Shown here: positions 19,504 to 27,078 of the stretch, one piece after another
How the letters are laid out: each line of letters begins with the position of its first letter
Position numbering within the stretch: the stretch's first letter is position 1
Source of the DNA: Lachnospira multipara ATCC 19207
GTDB lineage: Bacteria; Bacillota; Clostridia; Lachnospirales; Lachnospiraceae
Length of the DNA stretch: 64,000 nt
Direction: 5' to 3'
Assembly: GCF_000424105.1 (NCBI RefSeq)
Contig: NZ_AUJG01000006.1
Coordinates: forward strand, 1 to 64,000
Program-made: the position numbers and the translations under genes
Notes under the pieces: model-generated
What the model was told of the DNA's origin: nothing
What the model saw: the letters and a program-made list of their open reading frames with translations, nothing else
The model's database searches: none

Positions 19504-21075
19504 CTAATCCAACAAATTAATCTTCTCAAGTAAATATTTCATAACAGTTTTTTCACCTATAATAACCTTGCCGGTACAAGCCATTCCATTTTTTAGACTC
19601 GCTACATCACCATCTTTATTAGATATGACCATATTCTCGCATTTTACTTTTACAATATAATAAGCAGCTCCTGTATTTTCATCAACTGTTATTGTCTTAG
19701 AGATATTTTCTATTTCCCCAGTAAAATAGCCATATTCACTAGATGGAAATGATGATATCTCAAAATTTACATTTTGACCTTCTTTTATCTTTCCTATATC
19801 TGAATTAGAGATGTAAAGTTCAGCGTAAAAACCTGATTCACTTTCAGGATAAATACTTCCTATACTAACTCCTTCTTGTAAATATGCGCCTTCGTGCAAA
19901 TCTTGACTCACATAATAATAACCTGAACTAGGGGCTGTTATAGTACAATTATCATTTTGAATGTTATAGCTTTTTAAATATTTTTCGTACTCATAAACTT
20001 TACTATCAAGTTCTAATCTTTCAGATGCAATATTCCCTTTTTCTGTAAGAATTGATATGGTACTTGTAGTGGAATCATCAGCTATTCCATTCATTTCCAA
20101 CTTAGCTGTTTCAAGATTGGACTTTAAAGTCATAAGGCTGTCATTATAATTCTCAATCAATTGCTCAATAGTAGAAATCTGTGCTTGTTCTAACTGTGAA
20201 AGAGCCTGTGTCTGTTCATTTTGCGATAATAAAATCTTACTGTTTACACTTTCCTTCTGAGATTCAATCGTCGATTTTTCTTGCATAAGGCTTTCACTTG
20301 CTGTTCCATTTTGTATTTCTACTAATTGTTTCTCAATTTCTTCTAACTGTGTCTTTAATTCTGAAATAGTATTATCATATTGTAATTTAGTATAATCATA
20401 TTTTGAAATATAACTATTTACTAAGCTATAATAATAACTTTCTGAAGAATCAAAGCTATTACTTCTACTAGTAACACAGGCCTTAGCAGTATTAAGCTTA
20501 TTAATCTTATCTTCATACTGTGTTATAGCGGATGAAATAGATTCTATATTTCCCATACTAATCTCACTTTGTGATGACGCACTTTTATTGTTCGCTGAAA
20601 TATTTTCAAGTAATAATGCTCTTCTATTAACAAATTCTTCATAATACTTATTATCTGAATATTCAGTTTCAATAGCTGTATTAGAATCCAGAGAATTCTC
20701 ATATGCCTCAAGAATCTCTAATCGTTCCTGCGCATCCTGTAAACTGTTTTGATAATTAATTATTGTATCTGAAAGAGACTCAATACTTACTTCACATATT
20801 ACATCACCTTCATTTACGTAATCACCATTTTTAACATTTGCGCTTACAATCTTACCAGAAACCGCACTGCTTATATCATAAATAGTATCCTCACCTTTAA
20901 AAATCCCACTACTTTTCACAACATTATCAATTTTAAAAAAACAAGCCCATACATTTGCTATTATAAGGATTAATAGAATTGCATATATCGTATATACAAG
21001 AAAAGGATTAGGCTTTGAATCATAAACTTCAACACTATCACTTAAGTCCTTCATGTCTACTATTATTGGTTTCAA
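19504..21075 (-). CDS. HlyD-family bacteriocin export accessory protein
   Basis: A periplasmic-adaptor-like partner of the adjacent peptidase ABC exporter, 523 residues. One membrane helix (about 29-47, YTIYAILLILIIANVWACFF) is followed by a lipoyl/barrel-sandwich half motif (SGKIVSANVKNGDYVNEGDV). A long Gln/Ser/Glu-rich coiled-coil hairpin (about 110-360), the second lipoyl half (ITAPSSGYYYVS) and a beta-barrel domain complete it. The start appears to be TTG at 21075: GGGAGGTAAG lies just upstream and overlaps the end of the exporter gene, and the usual N-terminal anchor follows directly. It is the last gene of the bacteriocin operon. Confidence 0.85.
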   Translation of the reverse strand: MKPIIVDMKDLSDSVEVYDSKPNPFLVYTIYAILLILIIANVWACFFKIDNVVKSSGIFKGEDTIYDISSAVSGKIVSANVKNGDYVNEGDVICEVSIESLSDTIINYQNSLQDAQERLEILEAYENSLDSNTAIETEYSDNKYYEEFVNRRALLLENISANNKSASSQSEISMGNIESISSAITQYEDKINKLNTAKACVTSRSNSFDSSESYYYSLVNSYISKYDYTKLQYDNTISELKTQLEEIEKQLVEIQNGTASESLMQEKSTIESQKESVNSKILLSQNEQTQALSQLEQAQISTIEQLIENYNDSLMTLKSNLETAKLEMNGIADDSTTSTISILTEKGNIASERLELDSKVYEYEKYLKSYNIQNDNCTITAPSSGYYYVSQDLHEGAYLQEGVSIGSIYPESESGFYAELYISNSDIGKIKEGQNVNFEISSFPSSEYGYFTGEIENISKTITVDENTGAAYYIVKVKCENMVISNKDGDVASLKNGMACTGKVIIGEKTVMKYLLEKINLLD

Positions 21076-21076
21076 T

Positions 21077-23311
21077 TTAACTTACCTCCCTTGTTTTCAT
21101 TAATTCATCAGTATCTTTTGTAACAACATCAAGATTCTGCTGACTTACAAGTTCGGCATATTTTCCGCCAAGTTCAGTAAGCTCTCTATGATTGCCACTT
21201 TCAATAATCTTACCCTTTTCCATAACATATATTCTGTCGCAATTCTTAATGGTACTTAATCGATGAGCTATAAATATAACTGTCATATCCTTAGAGAATT
21301 CATTAATTGTCTTATCTAATGCACGTTCTGTAATGGCATCAAGATTACTTGTAGCTTCATCTAATATTAAAATATCTGGCTTTTTAAGCATTGCTCTAGC
21401 AATCGCTAGACGCTGTCTTTGACCACCTGAAAGATTAGCTCCATTTTCATCCAACATGGTTTCATATCTTAATGGAAATTCATTAATAAATTCATGAGCT
21501 TGAGCCTTCTTACTTGCTTCTATAATGTCATCTAGTGTTGCATAATCTAATCCTAATGTCAGATTTTCAAAGATAGTCCCACTAAATAGAAAAGTTTCTT
21601 GCGGAATATATGCAATTCTATCCCTTAACTTTTCTATTTGAATGTCTTTAATATTGTTGCCATTTATTAGAATTTCTCCTTTTTCTGCACTATACATGTG
21701 TAAAAGAAGTTTTGATAAAGTTGTCTTACCTGAACCACTTTCTCCTACAAATGCTACTTTTTCACCCTTTTTAATAGTTAAATTAATATCTTCTAACACT
21801 AGCTTTCTTGTACCATATCTAAAGTCAAGATTCTTTATCTCAATATCACCTGCAATACTTTCAGGATGCATCTTTTTATTTTCAACCTCAGTCTTCTCTG
21901 CTTCTAAATCCAAGATTTCTCCTAATCTATCAGCTGCTACAACTGCTGTTTGCATCTGAGGTTGTAAATTAATCAAATTCTTTACTGGATCCAGAAAATA
22001 TGCAAGTAAAGCATTAAAGGTAATTAAGGAACCAATAGTCATTTCTCCCTTTATTACACTTACTCCGCCTACCCAAAGGATAACTATACCTCCCACAAGC
22101 TCTACAAATGTCTTAAGGGATGTTTGTAAATTTTCTACAAAACAAAGATTAAAAATGCTTTTTAATAACTTCACGAATTTCTTTTCTGTCTCAAGATTTA
22201 CCTTTGGTTCTGCGTTATATGCCTTTACAGTCTGCACTCCATTTAAAGACTCCACCATATATGATGTAAGCTGCGCATTATCTTCCATCTGCTTACGATT
22301 AAGATTTTCATACCATTTATTAAATCCAACCACAATTATTGAATATAATATAACCATGATTACTGCGATTGCAAAAAGCTTTGGATTCTGTATAAATAGA
22401 ATTATTGCTCCTGCTATAGCCATTAAAGTATCAATCATAATAGTAAGAGTTGCTCCTGAGATTGCATCTCTAACCTTACTTGCATCATTAAAGCGAGAAA
22501 TAATCTCTCCAACCTTTCGAGTACCAAAGAAATTCATTGGTAACTCCAACACATGCCTGTAATATCCAAGTAATAAAGCAATATCAAGTTTTTGGCTTAA
22601 ATACAAAAGCAAATGTGATCTAAAGGCGTTTAATATCACCTTAAACACATTCAGTAAAATCACACCTATAGACAATGTCATCAAGGTCTTATTTAATGCA
22701 TCTGGTAAAACTGTATCAATCAATTCCTGAAAATAAAATGCACCTATAATTCCTAGAATTGTATACACAAGTGATGCTAAAAATATATGCAGCAATAATT
22801 TTTTCTGTGGTTTTAGCAAATAAAAAAAGCGGCTGAACAAACCTTTTGTCTCGTCGCCTTTCACAAATGTTTCTTTCTTTACTAATAATATTAATATTCC
22901 TGTCCACTGATACTTTGGTGGTTTACCTTCTTCATGCAACTCCCCAAAGAATTCTTCCGGCGTAAGCTTAACAATTCCCCTACCCGAATCTGCAATTATC
23001 ACCTGCTTTTTAGTAATCTTATGAATGACCACATAATGAAGCAGGCTACCATCTACAACTACATGTGCAATGCATGGAAGCGGAAATTCTGAAAAAAATG
23101 CTTCCTTGTTTCCCTTAACACCCTTAGCACTAAATCCAAGCTGTTCTGCAGCTTTAATGACACCATAAGCATTAGTGCCAGATTTATCTGTTCCAGCAAT
23201 TTCACGAATTTTGGCGATGCCTATTTTATAACCATTCTGCTTACAGATAGTTGCAAGGCAGGCAGCACCACAATCAGTGATATCATGCTGTTTGATACAA
23301 TAGTATTTCAT
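21077..23311 (-). CDS. Peptidase-containing ABC exporter (PCAT) for double-glycine bacteriocins
   Basis: Cleaves the leader after Gly-Gly and exports the peptide. The 744-residue protein has an N-terminal C39 peptidase with C14 (QHDITDCGAACL), H92 (LLHYVVIH) and D108 (IIADSGRG). A six-helix membrane domain (about 150-450) and an ATPase domain follow: Walker A GESGSGKTT, signature LSGGQ, Walker B ILILDEATS, H-loop IAHRLS. The start at 23311 (MKYYCIKQHD) is the family N-terminus; a longer in-frame start lacks support. It lies directly downstream of three double-glycine peptide genes. Three broken copies of its 5' end lie at 25.4-26.5 kb. Confidence 0.95.
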   Translation of the reverse strand: MKYYCIKQHDITDCGAACLATICKQNGYKIGIAKIREIAGTDKSGTNAYGVIKAAEQLGFSAKGVKGNKEAFFSEFPLPCIAHVVVDGSLLHYVVIHKITKKQVIIADSGRGIVKLTPEEFFGELHEEGKPPKYQWTGILILLVKKETFVKGDETKGLFSRFFYLLKPQKKLLLHIFLASLVYTILGIIGAFYFQELIDTVLPDALNKTLMTLSIGVILLNVFKVILNAFRSHLLLYLSQKLDIALLLGYYRHVLELPMNFFGTRKVGEIISRFNDASKVRDAISGATLTIMIDTLMAIAGAIILFIQNPKLFAIAVIMVILYSIIVVGFNKWYENLNRKQMEDNAQLTSYMVESLNGVQTVKAYNAEPKVNLETEKKFVKLLKSIFNLCFVENLQTSLKTFVELVGGIVILWVGGVSVIKGEMTIGSLITFNALLAYFLDPVKNLINLQPQMQTAVVAADRLGEILDLEAEKTEVENKKMHPESIAGDIEIKNLDFRYGTRKLVLEDINLTIKKGEKVAFVGESGSGKTTLSKLLLHMYSAEKGEILINGNNIKDIQIEKLRDRIAYIPQETFLFSGTIFENLTLGLDYATLDDIIEASKKAQAHEFINEFPLRYETMLDENGANLSGGQRQRLAIARAMLKKPDILILDEATSNLDAITERALDKTINEFSKDMTVIFIAHRLSTIKNCDRIYVMEKGKIIESGNHRELTELGGKYAELVSQQNLDVVTKDTDELMKTREVS

Positions 23312-23448
23312 TTTATCAAACCATCCTAATTGAGTAATAAAAAAAGAGCAATATGCAAAGTAGCACTCTGTCATATTGCTCTTTTACATCATAAACCATA
23401 GTATCCAAGTTTAGAATAATAAGATTTCAATTTACCTTGTAATAGCAT

Positions 23449-23547
23449 CTAAAAAAATAAATGAATACCTAATACAATTCCGCCTAAGTATCCTATTGCT
23501 AATAACACAAGGAACAAAACGATATTCTTATCACTTACGCTCGCCAT
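23449..23547 (-). CDS. 32-residue hydrophobic peptide in the bacteriocin operon
   Basis: A short gene, MASVSDKNIVLF then LVLLAIGYLGGIVLGIHLFF, with GGAGGGCTAAGTG right before the ATG. It is one membrane helix with a GG pair inside the helix and no double-glycine leader at its N-terminus, so it is unlikely to be exported by the PCAT. Its place between the last bacteriocin gene and the exporter makes an immunity or exporter-helper role plausible; this is inference. Confidence 0.6.
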   Translation of the reverse strand: MASVSDKNIVLFLVLLAIGYLGGIVLGIHLFF

Positions 23548-23637
23548 CACTTAGCCCTCCAAAATCGCTATTTCGCAAACTTAACATATATTATTTTATA
23601 TTAAGTTTGTAAAATGTTCAATATATTATCAGAGTTT

Positions 23638-23781
23638 TTATAATTTTGAGACAAGATATGCTGTTCCTAATCCTAAACCTGTTCCAACCAAAAGAACACA
23701 CGCTCCGATACCAACTGCAGCAATGAGTCCGATTCCACCTTCAATTTCTAAAACTTCCTCATAATTCATTTCTTGTAACAT
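23638..23781 (-). CDS. Double-glycine class II bacteriocin precursor A
   Basis: The 47-residue precursor has leader MLQEMNYEEVLEIEGG (cleavage expected after G16) and a 31-residue mature peptide starting IGLIAAVGIGACVLL. The mature part is hydrophobic with a GxGxG pattern, a single Cys and a C-terminal Lys, as in two-peptide class IIb bacteriocins. GGAGGAGATTGT lies before the ATG and overlaps the stop codon of precursor B, so the two are translationally coupled. Export by the downstream PCAT follows from the leader. Confidence 0.85.
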   Translation of the reverse strand: MLQEMNYEEVLEIEGGIGLIAAVGIGACVLLVGTGLGLGTAYLVSKL

Positions 23782-23792
23782 ACAATCTCCTC

Positions 23793-23939
23793 CTAAAACC
23801 ATTTTTTTACTCCCATTGTCACTCCGGCTGTAAAACCAACGCCAAGTAATGCCACATATGCAGCTCCTAGTGCAACTGGAATCACTCCACCATCAACTTC
23901 AAGCATTTCTTCATTTGAAATGTTTTCAAAACCATTCAT
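23793..23939 (-). CDS. Double-glycine class II bacteriocin precursor B
   Basis: The 48-residue precursor has an 18-residue leader, MNGFENISNEEMLEVDGG, identical to that of precursor C except D16 for E16. The mature 30-mer starts VIPVALGAAYVALLG and ends MGVKKWF. It has a glycine-rich membrane helix with GxxxG-like spacing and a basic-aromatic tail. The leader resembles the lactobin A/cerein 7B class IIb type. GGGAGGAAAATGTA precedes the ATG. The leader-coding DNA and 5' flank are a duplicate of those of precursor C. Confidence 0.88.
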   Translation of the reverse strand: MNGFENISNEEMLEVDGGVIPVALGAAYVALLGVGFTAGVTMGVKKWF

Positions 23940-24004
23940 TACATTTTCCTCCCAAAAATTATTTATTGATTTTAGTCGACTTTAAATCTCACATAGATAT
24001 ATTA
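23893..24004. repeat. Direct repeat, copy 1 (bacteriocin leader plus 5' flank)
   Basis: About 112 bp covering the leader codons, ribosome site and upstream flank of precursor B. It matches 24093-24204 at nearly every base, at an offset of exactly 200 bp. Confidence 0.85.
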
Positions 24005-24139
24005 TCTTTTATATGCTTTATATGCTCCAACTGCGTAAGCTACACCAGTCGATACTCCTATTATTACTGCAGTCGTTACCCAAAAACCACCTTCAACTTC
24101 AAGCATTTCTTCATTTGAAATGTTTTCAAAACCATTCAT
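24002..24139 (-). CDS. Double-glycine class II bacteriocin precursor C (first gene of operon)
   Basis: The 45-residue precursor has leader MNGFENISNEEMLEVEGG (cleavage after G18) and a 27-residue mature peptide. That peptide starts FWVTTAVIIGVSTGVAYAVG and ends AYKAYKR: aromatic start, glycine-spaced helix and basic tail. GGAGGAAAATGTA precedes the ATG. It is the first bacteriocin gene after the inverted-repeat promoter segment, about 60 bp from the left repeat arm. Leader near-identity with precursor B suggests tandem duplication followed by divergence of the mature part only. Confidence 0.88.
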   Translation of the reverse strand: MNGFENISNEEMLEVEGGFWVTTAVIIGVSTGVAYAVGAYKAYKR

Positions 24140-24204
24140 TACATTTTCCTCCATAAAATTATTTATTGATTCTAGTCGACTTTGAATCTCACATAGATAT
24201 ATTA
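24093..24204. repeat. Direct repeat, copy 2 (bacteriocin leader plus 5' flank)
   Basis: Partner of 23893-24004. It ends within the left inverted-repeat arm, so copy 1 carries only a fragment of that arm (TAGATATATTAT). Confidence 0.85.
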
Positions 24205-24331
24205 AAATAATATATCTACAATTTATTTATCTAACTTGCTATATTTTATCTTAAATACACTTGATTTTTCCATTTTTTTTTGAATTTTTTTGAATTTTAT
24301 ATTGACATAAGTAGATATATTATTTTAATAT
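24199..24331. other. Candidate invertible promoter segment (phase switch)
   Basis: Two exact 20-bp inverted repeats, ATATTAAAATAATATATCTA at 24199-24218 and its reverse complement at 24312-24331, enclose 93 bp. The segment lies between a tyrosine recombinase gene and the bacteriocin operon. The left arm is part of a 25-bp palindrome (24194-24218). The only strong -35 (TTGACA, 24302-24307) faces right, away from the bacteriocin genes. In the present orientation the hexamer at the matching place before the left arm reads AAATAA on the minus strand, which is not a -35. Inversion would place TTGACA-18-TAATAT upstream of precursor C. Inversion itself is inferred. Confidence 0.7.
24302..24331 (+). 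promoter_or_regulatory. Promoter inside the invertible segment, facing away from the bacteriocins
   Basis: TTGACA (24302-24307), an 18-bp spacer and TAATAT (24326-24331). The -10 lies in the right repeat arm, so the promoter core would be preserved after inversion. In this orientation it reads into the 3' end of the recombinase gene in the antisense direction. Confidence 0.6.
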
Positions 24332-24337
24332 TTCCAC

Positions 24338-25168
24338 TCATAATTCCATCTTATCTAACATCTTTACTTTTTCATCATAAGATGTCCTGGTATATCTCCA
24401 AGTTGTCTCAAGTCTTGTATGTCCAAGTATATCTGCTAGTTCTGATATATCTGATGATACTTTCATATACTCTTTGGCAAATAAATGTCTAAAAGAATGT
24501 GGATATACCTTACTTTGAGGAACTCCAGCCTTACTAGATATATTCTTTAAATTCTTCCAAACAGTTTTTTGTGATATAGCACTGTCTTTACTACCACGAA
24601 ATATAAATCCATTTGTTATGCCATTTGCCATACAATATTGTTTCAGCATTTTTCTAACTTGTTCTCCCATATAGATTACACGTGCTTTTCCTTTATTGTA
24701 TATCTCAATTTGACAATCATTAATCGACTCTACTGTGATATATCTTAATTCTCCAATTCGTATTCCTGTCATAGCTAAAGTTCTCATAATATAATACATC
24801 TTCCATTTTTTACCCTCTTTTGCACAGTCCAACAATCTAAAGTAGTCATCTTTTGTTATTATATTTGATACGCTAGTTGATGTCTGAACTCTAAAACTCT
24901 TTACCTTATATTCTTCTAAACCTTTCCATTCAAAAAATTTATTCAATGAATTGATTTTAGAATTTACAGATGCAATTTTATATCTGTTCTTTAAATACTT
25001 TTTATATTTCAAAACTTTTTCCTTAGAGATTATGTTCTCTCCAAGCCAAATATAAAATTGTTCTACATCTTTACAATATTTCTTTATCGTTATGTCGCTT
25101 AACTCTTTTAGATATAAATACTTTTTATAATCTAGTTCAAGTTCTTTCCATTTGTTAATAATATCCAT
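24338..25168 (-). CDS. Tyrosine recombinase (XerC/D-like), candidate invertase of the promoter switch
   Basis: The 276-residue protein has an N-terminal SAM-like core-binding domain (about 10-90) and a catalytic domain. Catalytic residues visible are Arg in TGIRIGELR, the HSFRH box (HxxR), His in LGHTRLETT and the nucleophile Tyr in WRYTRTSY. The start at 25168 (MDIINKWKEL) is an ATG 8 bases after GGAGG; an upstream TTG lies inside that ribosome site. It stops 7 bp from the right inverted-repeat arm. Its size and position next to the repeats point to site-specific inversion rather than phage integration; no phage genes are present. Confidence 0.88.
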   Translation of the reverse strand: MDIINKWKELELDYKKYLYLKELSDITIKKYCKDVEQFYIWLGENIISKEKVLKYKKYLKNRYKIASVNSKINSLNKFFEWKGLEEYKVKSFRVQTSTSVSNIITKDDYFRLLDCAKEGKKWKMYYIMRTLAMTGIRIGELRYITVESINDCQIEIYNKGKARVIYMGEQVRKMLKQYCMANGITNGFIFRGSKDSAISQKTVWKNLKNISSKAGVPQSKVYPHSFRHLFAKEYMKVSSDISELADILGHTRLETTWRYTRTSYDEKVKMLDKMEL

Positions 25169-25374
25169 TATAGCTACCTCCAATCTACATCTTTAAAATA
25201 CAATTCAAATCTAATTTTATTATATTCATATTCAAATCATAGATTTTATATAACTGTAAATGTGATTTTATTATTTTTTTACTGATATGAACATTGGAAC
25301 AGACTCTAATTAAAATGGTTGCTGGCTTATAACTTAATATAATAGGTCTAGAAAAACCGTCAAAAAAGAAAAAC

Positions 25375-25403
25375 CCCGCTAGCATATAATTTATGCTAAC
25401 GGG
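25375..25403 (-). terminator. Terminator-like hairpin (repeat copy 2)
   Basis: CCCGCTAGCATA and TATGCTAACGGG pair with one mismatch, followed on the minus strand by TTTTTCTTTTTTG. The left flank (GAAAAACC.TCAAAAAA) is shared with copy 3 at 27546-27574. It shields the recombinase gene from upstream transcription. Confidence 0.7.
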
Positions 25404-25430
25404 AGAAATATTTTCTAATTTTCCAGTAAC

Positions 25431-25585
25431 TGTGCTTGTTCTAACTGTGAAAGAGCCTGTGTCTGTTCCAGCTATCTCGCAAATTTGGTGATGCCTATTT
25501 TATAACCATTCTACTTACAGATAGTTGCAAGACAGGCTGCACCACAATCAATGATATCGTGCTATTTTATGCAATGGTAGTTCAT
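25431..25585 (-). pseudogene. Relic 1: fused fragments of HlyD-type and PCAT genes
   Basis: Positions 25431-25468 match an internal piece of the HlyD-type gene (near 20183-20219). 25468-25585 match the first roughly 115 bases of the PCAT gene, including its start codon region, with scattered changes. The join falls at a shared CTGTTC, suggesting a microhomology deletion that removed almost all of a second exporter locus. No open frame remains. Confidence 0.8.
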
Positions 25586-25591
25586 ACTTTC

Positions 25592-25684
25592 TCACTCGTT
25601 CTTTTATAAAAAAAGCCAAAAAACACACTAATTCCTGTTAATAAAAATACAACGGACAAATCACAAATATGACAGATATATAGA
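25592..25684 (-). pseudogene. Mosaic remnant of small membrane-protein gene ends
   Basis: About 50 bases match the 3' end of the 26856-27044 gene (coding FFGFFYKRKN), then the sequence switches to a match of 27140-27212. It is a junction of two duplicated pieces, with no intact gene. Confidence 0.65.
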
Positions 25685-25990
25685 TTAGAATCCTAATCTA
25701 CTCATCGCTATTCTTCCAAGCATAAAAAATACACACAAAACATAACCACTTACAGCCACCATAGTAATTGCAACCATTATATTCGAATATAGTGATATTT
25801 TTTCTTCTTTTAAAATACTTTTATAAACAGATAAATTTAAAAAACCAATAATTCCTAATACAAAAATAGCAATCAACATTAAATTATCAGAAAATAAATC
25901 AAAATAATAAAAAATACATGCCGATATTAAAGCTACAACATTTAAAAAGCGCCCACATGAATAAATATTTTTAATTTCTATGTCACTCAT
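25685..25990 (-). CDS. Small membrane protein, candidate bacteriocin immunity
   Basis: A 101-residue protein with three or four hydrophobic helices (FLNVVALISACIFYYF, LMLIAIFVLGIIGFLNL, IMVAITMVAVSGYVLCVFFM) and short polar loops. The start at 25990 (MSDIEIKN) is an ATG with GGAGG 6 bases upstream. It lies directly upstream of relic 1 of the exporter, the position held by intact small genes in the live operon. No domain was recognised; an immunity role is inferred from context. Confidence 0.6.
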   Translation of the reverse strand: MSDIEIKNIYSCGRFLNVVALISACIFYYFDLFSDNLMLIAIFVLGIIGFLNLSVYKSILKEEKISLYSNIMVAITMVAVSGYVLCVFFMLGRIAMSRLGF

Positions 25991-26028
25991 CAAAAACCTC
26001 CTCTTAAAAACCTATTATTAGGGAATCA

Positions 26029-26087
26029 GCAAGACAGGCAACACCACAATCAGTGATATCATGCTGTTTGATACAAGAATATTTCAT
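26029..26087 (-). pseudogene. Relic 2: 5' end of a PCAT gene
   Basis: It closely matches the first 60 or so bases of the live PCAT gene (23253-23311), and weaker similarity runs on upstream to about 26105. The rest of the gene is missing. Confidence 0.8.
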
Positions 26088-26109
26088 TCTTCGAACCGTC
26101 CTAATTTTA

Positions 26110-26295
26110 TTATTTATTTTTCAGATAATATTTTATTATAAGAATACATCCAAGCACAAAAACAAAATATAGTATAAAACTCAATATCTTATTACCTTCA
26201 AGCTGTTGAAAAAAATTAACCAACAATAACTTAACAATAACAAGCACTATAATCAGAAGCAAAAATGCTCCTATTGTAATAATTATTTTCTTCAT
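26110..26295 (-). CDS. Small two-helix membrane protein, candidate immunity
   Basis: A 61-residue protein: MKKIIITIGAFLLLIIVLVI begins one helix and ILSFILYFVFVLGCILII forms the second, ending in YYLKNK. GGGAGGATGAT lies before the ATG. It ends just upstream of relic 2. This is the usual build of class II bacteriocin immunity proteins, but no sequence family was recognised. Confidence 0.6.
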   Translation of the reverse strand: MKKIIITIGAFLLLIIVLVIVKLLLVNFFQQLEGNKILSFILYFVFVLGCILIIKYYLKNK

Positions 26296-26360
26296 ATCAT
26301 CCTCCCATATATCAAGTACTTAAAGAAATTATTATTGAAATAGTAATTAATGTTTTTCTG

Positions 26361-26510
26361 AGTCCATCCGGTAATACACTGTCAATCAGTTCCTGCAACT
26401 TCATGGATCTGTGTTATTCCTATTTTATAATCATTTTGCTTACAAATTGCTGCAAGACAAGCAGCACCGCAATCGGTGATGTCGTGTTGTTTTATGCAAT
26501 AGTATTTCAT
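26361..26510 (-). pseudogene. Relic 3: internal and 5' fragments of a PCAT gene
   Basis: 26361-26396 resemble the PCAT region near 22697-22732. 26400-26510 match its first roughly 110 bases, with more divergence than relics 1 and 2. The piece between is deleted. Confidence 0.75.
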
Positions 26511-26538
26511 AATACCACCCTATAACTATTAATATCAA

Positions 26539-26748
26539 TCATTTCGTTTCATCTTTTTCAACATAGGTCATCATTTTATTATATAAAATAATATAAGAAA
26601 TAAAAGCATATATTACAGCTCCACCAATAATAATATAATTATCAAAAATTCTTCCAATTATACACAATCCCAAGAAAACAAAAATCAATATTGCTATTGT
26701 TGTAACTTTGCTACGAATATATTTTTGTTTTAATTGCTTTTTAGTCAT
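26539..26748 (-). CDS. Small two-helix membrane protein, candidate immunity
   Basis: A 69-residue protein with a basic N-terminus (MTKKQLKQKYIRSK), helices TTIAILIFVFLGLCIIG and IIIGGAVIYAFISYIIL, and a charged tail. GGAGGATAAGATT precedes the ATG. It is followed within 30 bp by relic 3, so it was probably once the gene before a PCAT. Confidence 0.6.
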   Translation of the reverse strand: MTKKQLKQKYIRSKVTTIAILIFVFLGLCIIGRIFDNYIIIGGAVIYAFISYIILYNKMMTYVEKDETK

Positions 26749-26855
26749 AATCTTATCCTCCTATTATTGTTAGACTTGCTGTAAATACACAACAAGTCTA
26801 ACATACTAGTTAATTATCCTATCCATATAGTCCCAAGTGAAATATTTCATACTTT

Positions 26856-27044
26856 CTAATTCTTTCTTTTATAAAAAAAGCCAAAAAACACACTAATTCC
26901 TGTTAATAAAACTGTGAAAATAAATGTTTCTTTTGAGATATTTTTATATTCCATCATCATATATAGTTGATCAACTATGCAAATAATTAAAATAACAGAA
27001 AGAATCACAAATAAATCTTTTTTTATAAATCTAGATAAATTCAT
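26856..27044 (-). CDS. Small two-helix membrane protein, candidate immunity
   Basis: A 62-residue protein from MNLSRFIKKDLF, with two helices (FVILSVILIICIVDQLY and FIFTVLLTGISVFFGFFY) and a basic end (KRKN). The ATG at 27044 is preferred because GGAG is 6 bases upstream; an ATG 12 bases earlier is possible. Its 3' end is duplicated at 25592-25648. Confidence 0.55.
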   Translation of the reverse strand: MNLSRFIKKDLFVILSVILIICIVDQLYMMMEYKNISKETFIFTVLLTGISVFFGFFYKRKN

Positions 27045-27057
27045 ATTAATCTCCATT

Positions 27058-27078
27058 CCGCCGCCTTCGGCTGGCGGC
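27058..27078. repeat. GC-rich hairpin in an AT-rich island
   Basis: GCCGCC-TTCGGCT-GGCGGC is the only strongly GC-rich palindrome in this 8-kb island. It lacks a T run, so it is not a clear terminator. It sits just upstream of the 26856-27044 gene, after a short stretch (27087-27135) that reads as the degenerate C-terminal end of an unidentified gene. Confidence 0.45.

Noticed and set aside
24338-25168. Phage or integrative element integrase
   Set aside because: No phage, relaxase or excisionase genes and no attachment-site duplication at a tRNA were seen; inverted repeats next to the gene favour an invertase.
25185-25385. 66-residue minus-strand frame upstream of the recombinase
   Set aside because: It crosses the terminator-like repeat and the recombinase promoter region, with no ribosome site or recognisable protein features.
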